Positions 7,266 to 14,677 of a stretch of DNA of 16,486 nucleotides are shown in pieces. The stretch lies in contig DDDD01000066.1 in assembly GCA_002335945.1 (NCBI GenBank), positions 1,244 through 17,729 of the forward strand, in the 5' to 3' direction. A program made the translations under genes and the position numbers. This DNA is from Porticoccaceae bacterium UBA1989. Lineage in GTDB: Bacteria; Pseudomonadota; Gammaproteobacteria; Pseudomonadales; Porticoccaceae. A model generated the notes under the pieces. That model was not told where the DNA came from. It saw only the letters and a program-made list of their open reading frames with translations, and did not search any database. The first letter of the stretch is position 1. Each line of letters begins with the position of its first letter.

Positions 7266-8906
7266 CTATAACGTAACAGGCCGCTCAGGCGTCCCTTGCA
7301 TAAAGGGTCCATCAACACAGATGCGCTTTCCAACCGGCGAAGCACAGGCTCCACAGATACCAACACCGCACTTAGTCAGATAATCGATCGCGCTAAAGAT
7401 CTGATCATCGCGACAGAATTCCCGCTGCACTTTCGCTGCGGCGTGCACCATGGGTGCAGGCCCACAGTTATAGAACACCAACTTATCTAACTCCTGCTGA
7501 TTCATCTCTTCGAGACGGCTACGCAACAGTTCAGTGACAACACCCTTAAAACCTTCAGTGCCATCGTCTGTAGCTACGTGAACCTTGGCGATCTTTTTAC
7601 ATTCATCGAGATAGTAGAGGCGCTCGGCTGTGCGTGCGCCGGTAAATACTTCAGCGTTGCCAAAGTCGCGGGCTAGCTGATACACGGCCGCTAAACCAGT
7701 TCCGCCAGCCACTGCCATAATCTTGGCATCTTCAGGTGGCGACACAGCAATACCATGAGGGCCGCGTACATAGACTTCTGTGCCAACCTCTAAGTCCATC
7801 AGCGCATGAGTAAAGATACCCACGTCGATAACGGCGAGCTGGAAGGGGTCATCCGCTAATGCAGAAAAGGGCTTTTCGCCGACACCTGGCACCCAGAGGA
7901 AGACAAACTCACCGGCCTGAATATTTACTTTGCGGTCGAAGGTCATAACGCAGATATCGTTGCAGACACGCTTATTTTCCACCAGTATCACGGGCGAGTA
8001 ATCCATATCTATGTCGTAGCGAATATGGGCTTCAGCCTTGTCTGAGTCGAAGCTCATGTCTGATTCAAGCTGATTAAAGTAGCTACCAATTTCGTCTGTG
8101 GTCATGCCGGTTAGGGCAGAACCTATGCCGACAATGGAGGCGCCAGCATTAATGAATTCTCTGGTGTCGGCGGCACTACTAACGCCACCGCAACCAATAA
8201 TGGGCAAGTCGGTTACTTTACGAATCTCGCGCACGCATTTTAGGGCGATGGGCAGTACGCCTTTACCCGACATGCCACCAGCGCCATTACTGAGTACTGG
8301 ATGTCCATGAGACGCGGTATAGCCTGGCCCGACAGTGTTAATTGCACAGATGCCATCGGCACCACCGGCGGCAGCGGCTAGGGCTATCTCGCCAATATTA
8401 GGGGTGTTGGGTGTTAGCTTGGGGATTACTGGGATATCGACCACGGCTTTCACTGCGGCGGTAATCGCGCGAACCATCTCCGGATCCTGGCCCATGGCCA
8501 TGCCATAACCTTTGGCGTGGGGGCAGGAGAGGTTGAGTTCTAAGCCATCGGCTACTGGTGCCATGATCTTGGCGACTTCAACAAACTCTTCTAGGCTGCC
8601 ACCGAAGATAGAGACCAGTAAAAAACGATCTTCGGGAATTCGGAGTTTTGCCATTGCTTCGGCAGCTACTAGCGCGCCTGGGTTGGTCAGGCCAACGGCA
8701 TTGACAAAATTACCCGGGGAATACTGGCTGTACACAGGTTCGCGGTTGCCCTCGCGAGGCACAGGACCAACACTCTTGGTGGTGATCACGCCGATTTGCG
8801 GCATATGATCAAACATATACTGAATAATGGGCACTGCGGTAGTGACAATTCCAGAGGGAACTGTAAAGGGGCCTGAAAGGGTCTTGCCAAGAAATTCTGT
8901 CTTCAA
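7266..8906 (-). CDS. Fused class 1 dihydroorotate dehydrogenase-like / PyrK-like electron-transfer protein
   Basis: One chain joins two modules normally made as separate subunits (PyrD and PyrK) in class 1B dihydroorotate dehydrogenases. Residue numbers count from the upstream TTG 8972. Residues about 25-305 are a PyrD-type FMN barrel with NAVGLTNPG (91-99), active-site Cys150 in LNLSCPH, INT (211-213) and GCGGVSS (260-266). Cys rather than Ser as base marks class 1. Residues about 325-568 are PyrK-like: KPFSALADD for FAD, GGTGLAAVYQLA for NAD(P), and a C-terminal 2Fe-2S site at Cys535, Cys540, Cys543 and Cys552. The expected reaction is NAD-linked oxidation of dihydroorotate or a related dihydropyrimidine. 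I prefer TTG 8906 (reading MKTEFLGKTL) over TTG 8972: a TATAAT (8958-8953, minus strand) lies inside the longer N terminus, and homologous barrels begin near KTEFLGK. The Asn expected two residues after the active-site Cys is His152, so the substrate may differ from dihydroorotate. Confidence 0.82.
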   Translation of the reverse strand: MKTEFLGKTLSGPFTVPSGIVTTAVPIIQYMFDHMPQIGVITTKSVGPVPREGNREPVYSQYSPGNFVNAVGLTNPGALVAAEAMAKLRIPEDRFLLVSIFGGSLEEFVEVAKIMAPVADGLELNLSCPHAKGYGMAMGQDPEMVRAITAAVKAVVDIPVIPKLTPNTPNIGEIALAAAAGGADGICAINTVGPGYTASHGHPVLSNGAGGMSGKGVLPIALKCVREIRKVTDLPIIGCGGVSSAADTREFINAGASIVGIGSALTGMTTDEIGSYFNQLESDMSFDSDKAEAHIRYDIDMDYSPVILVENKRVCNDICVMTFDRKVNIQAGEFVFLWVPGVGEKPFSALADDPFQLAVIDVGIFTHALMDLEVGTEVYVRGPHGIAVSPPEDAKIMAVAGGTGLAAVYQLARDFGNAEVFTGARTAERLYYLDECKKIAKVHVATDDGTEGFKGVVTELLRSRLEEMNQQELDKLVFYNCGPAPMVHAAAKVQREFCRDDQIFSAIDYLTKCGVGICGACASPVGKRICVDGPFMQGTPERPVTL

Positions 8907-8952
8907 GATAGCTCGCTCGAAACTAGTTATATGTGGTTGTACGCAGGCGGAG

Positions 8953-8958
8953 ATTATA
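8953..8958 (-). promoter_or_regulatory. Candidate -10 box for the PyrD/PyrK-like fusion gene
   Basis: A perfect TATAAT on the minus strand lies 46 bases before the proposed TTG start at 8906. The -35 region about 17 bases upstream is weak. If active, transcription would begin inside the longer reading frame, which supports the shorter start. Confidence 0.35.
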
Positions 8959-9018
8959 CCGATTTTAAACAATTAATCTGCCTAGATTTAAGCTAGCAAA
9001 CATAAATAGGGCAGAACC

Positions 9019-9058
9019 AAAAACGCCCCTGCTTTTTCTCAAAGGCAGAGGCGTTTTT
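9019..9058 (-). terminator. Rho-independent terminator of aceA, probably bidirectional
   Basis: AAAAACGCCCCTGC (9019-9032) and GCAGAGGCGTTTTT (9045-9058) form a 14-bp stem with one mismatched or G-U position and a 12-base loop. The stem carries an A tract on one side and a U tract on the other. It lies about 33 bases past the aceA stop codon on the minus strand. The T run on the plus side would also let it stop transcription from the left. Confidence 0.85.
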
Positions 9059-9091
9059 AGTGACAGCGAGTCAGTTCTAAAGAGAGATCTC

Positions 9092-10672
9092 TTAGAATTG
9101 ATTCATGGTGTTGTCTTCACCGGATGCCTTAAGTGCAGCATCGCCAGCAAAGTATTCTTTATGATCATCACCCATATCTGAGCCCGCCATGTTCTGGTGC
9201 TTAACACAGGCAATACCCTGACGGATTTCCTTGCGCTGAACGCCAGCAACATAACCCAACATGCCCTGGTCACCGAAGTACTCTTTAGCGAGATTGTCCG
9301 TAGACAGTGCGGCTGTGTGGTAAGTCGGTAATGTAATCAGGTGGTGGAAGATGCCCGCATGCTGCGCTGCATCGGCCTGGAAGGTACGAATCTTTTCATC
9401 GGCAGCAATTGCCAGTGCAGTTTCATCGTAGGTGACATTCATCAGATCGTTACGGTCGTAGGCTGCAACATCGTCACCGGCTTCAGTCATGGCATCAAAG
9501 ATCTGCTGACGGAAGTTAAGGGTCCAGTTAAACGATGGGCTGTTGTTGTAAACCAGCTTAGCGTTTGGAACAACCTTGCGAATCTCGTCCATCATGGCGC
9601 CAATCTGACCAACATGTGGCTTCTCGGTTTCAATCCAGATCATATCAGCGCCGTTCTGCAGGCTAGTGATACTGTCGAGGATGCAGCGAGCTTCGCCGGT
9701 ACCTGGCTTAAACTGGAACAGGTTGCTAGGTAAACGCTTTGGACGTACTAGCTTGCCGTCACGGTTAAGTACTACATCGCCGTTCTTCAGATCTGCTGGA
9801 GAAACTTCTTCAACATCGAGGAATGAGTTGTACTGATCGCCCAAATCGCCTGGCTCACGAGTAACCGCGATTTGCTTCGTTAGGCCGGCACCCAATGAAT
9901 CGGTGCGGGCAACAATAACGCCGTCATCTATACCTAGCTCAAGGAATGCATAACGAACTGCATTGATCTTGGCTAAGAAATCTTCATGGGGAACAGTTAC
10001 CTTGCCGTCTTGGTGACCACATTGCTTTTCGTCAGATACTTGGTTTTCAATCTGAATACAGCAGGCTCCAGCTTCAATCATTTGCTTGGCCATCAAGTAA
10101 GTGGCTTCCGCATTACCAAAACCAGCATCGATGTCGGCAATGATCGGCACAACGTGAGTCTGAAAGTTATCAATCTTGTCTTGAACCGCAGCTTTCGCAT
10201 CGCCCTGGGCAGCATCTAACTCACGGAAAAGGCCGCCAAGTTCACGGGCGTCAGCCTGACGTAAGAATGTATACAGCTCAGCAATAAGAGAGGCAACTGA
10301 TGTCTTTTCGTGCATTGACTGATCGGGCAGTGGACCGAACTCAGAACGCAATGCAGCAACCATCCAACCTGAGAGGTAGAGATATTTTTTGCTAGTCGTG
10401 CCGAAATGCTTCTTAATCGAAATCAGCTTCTGCTGACCGATAAAACCGTGCCAGCAACCCAGAGACTGAGTGTAAGCAGAGGTGTCGCCGTCGTATTCAG
10501 CCATATCTGCGCGCATGATGCCGGCAGTGTACTTAGCGATCTCGAGGCCAGTTTGAAAACGATTTTGCGCGCGCATGCGTGCAGCTGACTCTGGGTTGAT
10601 AGCATTCCAGGCGCCGCCGTAACCTTCGAGTACTTTGGCGACTTGCGCAATATTATTAGTGTATTCAGACAT
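9092..10672 (-). CDS. aceA: Isocitrate lyase, long form
   Basis: The 526-residue protein is a complete isocitrate lyase of the longer type found in Pseudomonas and relatives, rather than the 434-residue E. coli type. Isocitrate lyase cleaves isocitrate to glyoxylate and succinate, the first step of the glyoxylate bypass. The catalytic signature reads KQCGHQ (216-221) with Cys218 as the acid. IIADIDAGFGN (177-187) supplies metal-binding aspartates, ENQVSDEKQCGH is continuous, and VARTDSLGA (254-262) follows. Start ATG 10672 has GGGG 10 bases upstream. The gene is divergent from the LysR-type gene, and malate synthase follows beyond that. No aceK is present. A strong terminator ends it. Confidence 0.97.
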   Translation of the reverse strand: MSEYTNNIAQVAKVLEGYGGAWNAINPESAARMRAQNRFQTGLEIAKYTAGIMRADMAEYDGDTSAYTQSLGCWHGFIGQQKLISIKKHFGTTSKKYLYLSGWMVAALRSEFGPLPDQSMHEKTSVASLIAELYTFLRQADARELGGLFRELDAAQGDAKAAVQDKIDNFQTHVVPIIADIDAGFGNAEATYLMAKQMIEAGACCIQIENQVSDEKQCGHQDGKVTVPHEDFLAKINAVRYAFLELGIDDGVIVARTDSLGAGLTKQIAVTREPGDLGDQYNSFLDVEEVSPADLKNGDVVLNRDGKLVRPKRLPSNLFQFKPGTGEARCILDSITSLQNGADMIWIETEKPHVGQIGAMMDEIRKVVPNAKLVYNNSPSFNWTLNFRQQIFDAMTEAGDDVAAYDRNDLMNVTYDETALAIAADEKIRTFQADAAQHAGIFHHLITLPTYHTAALSTDNLAKEYFGDQGMLGYVAGVQRKEIRQGIACVKHQNMAGSDMGDDHKEYFAGDAALKASGEDNTMNQF

Positions 10673-10703
10673 TGTTAGATAACCCCTTTTGAATTCCGTT
10701 TAT

Positions 10704-10731
10704 TTGACAGTGAGACAAGTTTAGGTATGAT
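10704..10731 (+). promoter_or_regulatory. Sigma-70 type promoter for the LysR-type gene
   Basis: A perfect -35 TTGACA (10704-10709) and a -10 TATGAT (10726-10731) are separated by 16 bp, pointing rightward. Predicted initiation near 10738 leaves a leader of about 40 bases before ATG 10778. The promoter lies within the 105-bp aceA-lysR spacer, so binding of the LysR protein here could control both directions. No comparably clear aceA promoter is visible on the other strand. Confidence 0.65.
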
Positions 10732-10777
10732 GCCCCCATTAATCTAATTGATAGTTTTGATTGCGGGCATTCCTTTT

Positions 10778-11725
10778 ATGAATATATCAAGAGTCGATTT
10801 AAACCTCCTAGTGTACCTAGATGTGCTACTCCGAGAGTGCAACGTTACAAGGGCTGCCGAGGAGCTTGGCATCAGTCAACCGGCTATGTCTAACAGCTTA
10901 CGGCGGTTACGTGACCTGTTTAACGATCCCATTTTGGTGCGCACCAGCGACGGTATGACACCCACCGATAGGGCTCTGGAATTACAGCCTCTGGTGCGCA
11001 ATGTACTGTCGGCCGCAGAGCAGGCGATTTTACCAAAAACCGACTTTGATCCAGCGGGTTCTACGCGTATTTTTCGGATTATGGCCAGTGACTATACAGA
11101 GTCGACGCTGCTGCCGGTGCTGCTGCGCAATCTGCGCAGAGAAGCCCCAGGTATTCGTCTCGATATTATGACGCCCAGTGATGTGAGCTTTCATGATGTA
11201 GAGCGCGGCAAGGTCGATCTGGTGATTAACCGTTTTGACACCTTGCCCCAGTCCTTTCATCAGGTGCATCTGTGGGACGATAGCTTCTCCTGCGTAATGA
11301 GTGCCAATAACCCTGTCAGTAAAAATTGGAATCTGGAGAGTTATCTTTCCAGCAAACATGTCTGGGTCAGTAAAACAGGCATGGGCGTTGGCGTGGGTAT
11401 GACTCCAGATGATGTGCAGCGACTGGGCTGGGTTGATGAAGCTCTTACCAAGATCGATGCCAAGCGCGACATTACATTATTTACAAGGCACTACCAGGCG
11501 GCGCTACTGCTGGGGGAGCAGGAAGATTTGATTGTTACCATTCCCACCATGACTGCAAAGGGTATGGAGAATAATCCTAAGGTAGTGATTCTTGATCCTC
11601 CCTTTGATATTCCCCGCATGCGCTTGAAAATGGTTTGGAGTCCGCTTTTGCAGCATGACCCCGGTCATAAATGGTTACGCCAGATGATCAAGTCTGTGTC
11701 TGAAGAGATGCTTAGTCAGGCATAA
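10778..11725 (+). CDS. LysR-type transcriptional regulator, candidate glyoxylate-bypass regulator
   Basis: From ATG 10778 the protein is 315 residues, normal for the family. Residues 1-65 are the winged helix-turn-helix (SRVDLNLLVYLDVLLRE, then TRAAEELGISQPAMSNSLRR, then FNDPILVRTSDGMTPT). This is the pattern of the NodD/NahR/LeuO-like branch. The rest is the effector-binding periplasmic-protein-like domain. A TTG start at 10748 would add IVLIAGIPF, unlike any LysR N terminus, and would leave almost no leader after the promoter at 10704-10731, so it is rejected. It is divergent from aceA and lies just upstream of glcB, between the two glyoxylate-bypass genes, so it probably regulates one or both. 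The ligand is unknown; an acid of the bypass such as glyoxylate is a guess. Confidence 0.9.
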   Translation: MNISRVDLNLLVYLDVLLRECNVTRAAEELGISQPAMSNSLRRLRDLFNDPILVRTSDGMTPTDRALELQPLVRNVLSAAEQAILPKTDFDPAGSTRIFRIMASDYTESTLLPVLLRNLRREAPGIRLDIMTPSDVSFHDVERGKVDLVINRFDTLPQSFHQVHLWDDSFSCVMSANNPVSKNWNLESYLSSKHVWVSKTGMGVGVGMTPDDVQRLGWVDEALTKIDAKRDITLFTRHYQAALLLGEQEDLIVTIPTMTAKGMENNPKVVILDPPFDIPRMRLKMVWSPLLQHDPGHKWLRQMIKSVSEEMLSQA

Positions 11726-11782
11726 GAGAGCCATATTCTAGGCTTAGTTAGGCCAAATCCATTCAATGAATAGCAGTAATAC

Positions 11783-11800
11783 AAGCCATAAATTTGGCTT
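11783..11800 (+). other. Small inverted repeat in the lysR-glcB spacer
   Basis: AAGCCA (11783-11788) and TGGCTT (11795-11800) form a 6-bp stem around an AT-rich 6-base loop, 58 bases after the lysR stop. An 11-base interrupted palindrome ATTCAATGAAT lies just upstream at 11761-11771. They could be a weak terminator for the regulator gene or operator sites for glcB. Nothing in the sequence decides between these. Confidence 0.3.
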
Positions 11801-11856
11801 ATTGTCCCCCAGCTAATAGACTTTCGTTTTAACACCAGACCGTTGGAGAGCCACAA

Positions 11857-14025
11857 ATGAGTGAACGTACCGAGCGAGCAGGACTACAGATAGCCAAGCC
11901 AATGTATGATCTGGTCAATGAACAAATCTGCCCCGGCACCGGTATTGATCCAGACCTATTCTGGTCAAAGTTTGCTGGCTTAATTGCTGATTTCGCCCCT
12001 AAAAACCGTGAACTACTAGAAAAGCGCGAATATCTACAGTCTCAGATTGACGCTTGGCATGATGCCAATCAAGCTGACTTCGACTTCTCAAGTTACAAAG
12101 CCTTTCTCCAAGAGATTGGTTACCTGGTTCCCCAGGGGCCTGATTTCACCATTACGCCCGAAAATGTCGATACAGAGATCTGTCAGCAGGCCGGCCCCCA
12201 GTTAGTTGTACCTATTATGAATGCCCGATTCGCACTTAACGCTGTTAACGCGCGTTGGGGTAGCCTCTATGACGCTCTCTACGGTAACGATGTTATTTCT
12301 GAAGATGAGGGTGCTGAGAAAGCCGGTGCCTACAATCCAGTGCGCGGACAGAAAGTGATCCACTACGGCCGTGAGTTTTTAGATGGCGCTGTGCCTCTGG
12401 CCACAGGCTCTCATAAAGACGCACTGTCTTATACCATCGTCAATCAGCAGCTCGTTATTAGCATTAACGAGGGTTCCATTGCTAGTTTGGCGGCTCCTGA
12501 GCAATTTGTTGGCTATCTTGGTGCTGCCGAAGCACCCACATCAATATTACTGAGAAGTAATAATCTACATATCGAAATTCAAGTTGATGCCGGCCACCAA
12601 ATTGGCGCTACGGACAAAGCCGGCGTTAAGGATATTGTTCTCGAAGCTGCACTTACCACCATTATGGATTGCGAAGATTCCGTGGCGGCTGTCGATGCCG
12701 AAGATAAGGCGCTTGCCTACAGCAATTGGTTGGGGCTTATAAAAGGGACATTGGAGGAAACGATTCATCGCGGTGGCAATAGCTTTGTTCGCTCTATGAA
12801 TCCAGATCGAAGCTACCTAGCCGCCGATGGCAGCGCGTTAACATTGAATGGCCGCAGCCTCATGTTCGTGCGCAATGTTGGACATCTGATGACTAACCCA
12901 GCTATTTTAGATGCGCAGGGTAATGAAATTCCCGAAGGTATTATGGATGCGGTGATCACTAGCCTGATTTCACTCCATGACTTGAACGGTCAGAGCCCGC
13001 TTAATAATTCGAGCACTGGCAGCACCTATATTGTTAAGCCTAAGATGCATGGGCCAGAAGAAGTCGCGTTCACCAATGACTTATTTGATGCCATCGAAGA
13101 TGCCTTCGGCCTTAACCGCCACACTATAAAGGTAGGCATTATGGATGAGGAGCGCCGCACCTCGGTAAACCTCAAGGAATGTATTCGCGCCGCCAAAGGT
13201 CGTGTGGTGTTTATCAACACAGGATTCCTCGACCGCACCGGTGATGAAATTCATACCAGCATGCATGCTGGGCCCTTTGCACTGAAAGGCGACCTCAAGG
13301 CGTTGCCTTGGATATCGGCTTACGAAGACCAGAATGTTGATGTTGGCTTGGCCTGTGGTTTGAAAGGCAAGGCGCAGATCGGTAAAGGCATGTGGGCAAT
13401 CCCAGACAATATGGCCGATATGATGAAAATCAAAATCGCCCACCCGAAATCTGGCGCCAATACCGCCTGGGTGCCATCGCCAACGGCCGCAACCTTGCAT
13501 GCTATGCATTATCATCAGGTCGATGTTGTCAGCCTGCAAGATCAAATTGCCAGCCGCACAGCGGCTAATGTTGATGATATTTTAACCATTCCGTTACTCG
13601 GCGACCGCAAGCTGACTGTCGAGCAGATTCAGCTCGAACTAGACAACAATGCTCAGGGCTTACTCGGCTATGTAGTTCGCTGGGTAGAGCAGGGCGTCGG
13701 TTGTTCCAAGGTACCAGACATTAATAACGTAGGCCTGATGGAAGATCGCGCTACATTGCGTATCTCCAGCCAGCATATGGCTAACTGGTTACACCATGGT
13801 ATCTGCAGTCAGGAACAGGTTATGGAAACATTAACCCGCATGGCCGCTGTTGTTGATGGTCAGAACATGGGTGATGCTGAGTACGTGACTATGGGTCCTG
13901 ACTTCACCAATAGCATCGCCTTTCAGGCTGCCTGTGACCTTGTTTTCAAAGGAGGCACGCAGCCCAGCGGATACACTGAGCCCTTGCTTCATGCCTATCG
14001 CCAGAAAGCCAAGGCTGCCAGCTAA
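11857..14025 (+). CDS. glcB: Malate synthase G
   Basis: The 722-residue protein is the single-chain G isoform, practically the length of E. coli GlcB (723). Malate synthase condenses glyoxylate with acetyl-CoA to malate in the cytoplasm, completing the bypass begun by AceA. Key residues are in place: Arg339 in MFVRN, the acidic cluster MDEERRTSVNL (429-439) with a metal-ligand Glu, AGPFALKGDL (471-480) and the catalytic base Asp630 in GLMEDRATLRISSQHMANW. Cys616 in the GCSKVPD segment matches the family. GGAGAG at 11845-11850, six bases before ATG 11857, is an excellent ribosome-binding site. The stop codon overlaps the start codon of the rraA-like gene (TAATG), so the two are probably translated from one message. 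Confidence 0.97.
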   Translation: MSERTERAGLQIAKPMYDLVNEQICPGTGIDPDLFWSKFAGLIADFAPKNRELLEKREYLQSQIDAWHDANQADFDFSSYKAFLQEIGYLVPQGPDFTITPENVDTEICQQAGPQLVVPIMNARFALNAVNARWGSLYDALYGNDVISEDEGAEKAGAYNPVRGQKVIHYGREFLDGAVPLATGSHKDALSYTIVNQQLVISINEGSIASLAAPEQFVGYLGAAEAPTSILLRSNNLHIEIQVDAGHQIGATDKAGVKDIVLEAALTTIMDCEDSVAAVDAEDKALAYSNWLGLIKGTLEETIHRGGNSFVRSMNPDRSYLAADGSALTLNGRSLMFVRNVGHLMTNPAILDAQGNEIPEGIMDAVITSLISLHDLNGQSPLNNSSTGSTYIVKPKMHGPEEVAFTNDLFDAIEDAFGLNRHTIKVGIMDEERRTSVNLKECIRAAKGRVVFINTGFLDRTGDEIHTSMHAGPFALKGDLKALPWISAYEDQNVDVGLACGLKGKAQIGKGMWAIPDNMADMMKIKIAHPKSGANTAWVPSPTAATLHAMHYHQVDVVSLQDQIASRTAANVDDILTIPLLGDRKLTVEQIQLELDNNAQGLLGYVVRWVEQGVGCSKVPDINNVGLMEDRATLRISSQHMANWLHHGICSQEQVMETLTRMAAVVDGQNMGDAEYVTMGPDFTNSIAFQAACDLVFKGGTQPSGYTEPLLHAYRQKAKAAS

Positions 14026-14501
14026 TGAAATCGACGCCGGATCTCTGTGACGACTATCCCGAACTGGTCCAAGCGGTTGAACCCCTGTTCAGTAACTTTG
14101 GCGGCCGAGAAGTGTTTGGCGGGCAGATAGTCACGGTTAAGTGTTTTGAAGACAACAGCCGCGTCAAAGAGTTAGTGGCTACCCAGGGGAATGATCGAGT
14201 TATGGTGGTAGATGCCGGTGGCAGTATGCGCCGAGCCTGCCTTGGGGATATGTTGGCCGAACAAGCCTCAGCCAATGGCTGGAGTGGCATTATTATCTAT
14301 GGCTGCATTCGTGATGTAGATGAAATTATGGCCACAGAGATCGGCGTTCAAGCGCTGGGTGTACACCCCATGAAAACCGAGAAGAAAGGTGTTGGCGAAA
14401 TCGATCTCGCGGTTACCTTCGGTAGCGTTACCTTCAGGCCCGGTGACTATGTCTATGCCGATAACAACGGCATTATCGTCTCGCCGAAAGCGCTTTCTTA
14501 A
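14025..14501 (+). CDS. rraA: RraA family protein (RNase E regulator RraA / HMG-CHA aldolase fold)
   Basis: The 158-residue product matches E. coli RraA over its length: PDLCDDYPELVQAVEPLFSN, FGGQIVTVKCFEDN, VMVVDAGGSMRRACLGD and a C-terminal YADNNGIIVS. RraA binds the C-terminal part of RNase E and dampens mRNA turnover. The same fold includes metal-dependent 4-hydroxy-4-methyl-2-oxoglutarate/4-carboxy-4-hydroxy-2-oxoadipate aldolases, which release pyruvate. Those aldolases need an Arg-Asp pair in a GxxRD motif. Here it reads GCIRDVDE with Arg96 and Asp97, whereas E. coli RraA, as I recall it, has GAVRQ. Aldolase or oxaloacetate decarboxylase activity is therefore possible. ATG 14025 overlaps the glcB stop codon, giving translational coupling to a glyoxylate-bypass gene. 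The family call is firm; the choice between the two roles is open. Confidence 0.87.
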   Translation: MKSTPDLCDDYPELVQAVEPLFSNFGGREVFGGQIVTVKCFEDNSRVKELVATQGNDRVMVVDAGGSMRRACLGDMLAEQASANGWSGIIIYGCIRDVDEIMATEIGVQALGVHPMKTEKKGVGEIDLAVTFGSVTFRPGDYVYADNNGIIVSPKALS

Positions 14502-14677
14502 TAGATCGGTAACGCTAGTTCGGTTATCGCCTCGACCCTCTGTGACGTTCATCCTAAAAAACATCCCAGTAATGCAACATTTTGGTGCGCTAAAGATTGC
14601 CTTATGACCGCGAATAAGAAAAGATAGTCGCCTTTAAGCGCAGGCCAATTCCTGACTGCCAATCTCTATGACGAGTT

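Noticed and set aside
13081..13545. 154-residue open frame on the minus strand
   Set aside because: It is antisense to the strongly conserved glcB coding region and has no domain of its own.
14502..14677. Terminator or small gene in the rraA-ggt spacer
   Set aside because: Near-repeats such as CGGTAACG and CGGTTATCG do not pair into a stable hairpin, and the only short frames overlap the rraA 3' end; nothing could be supported here.
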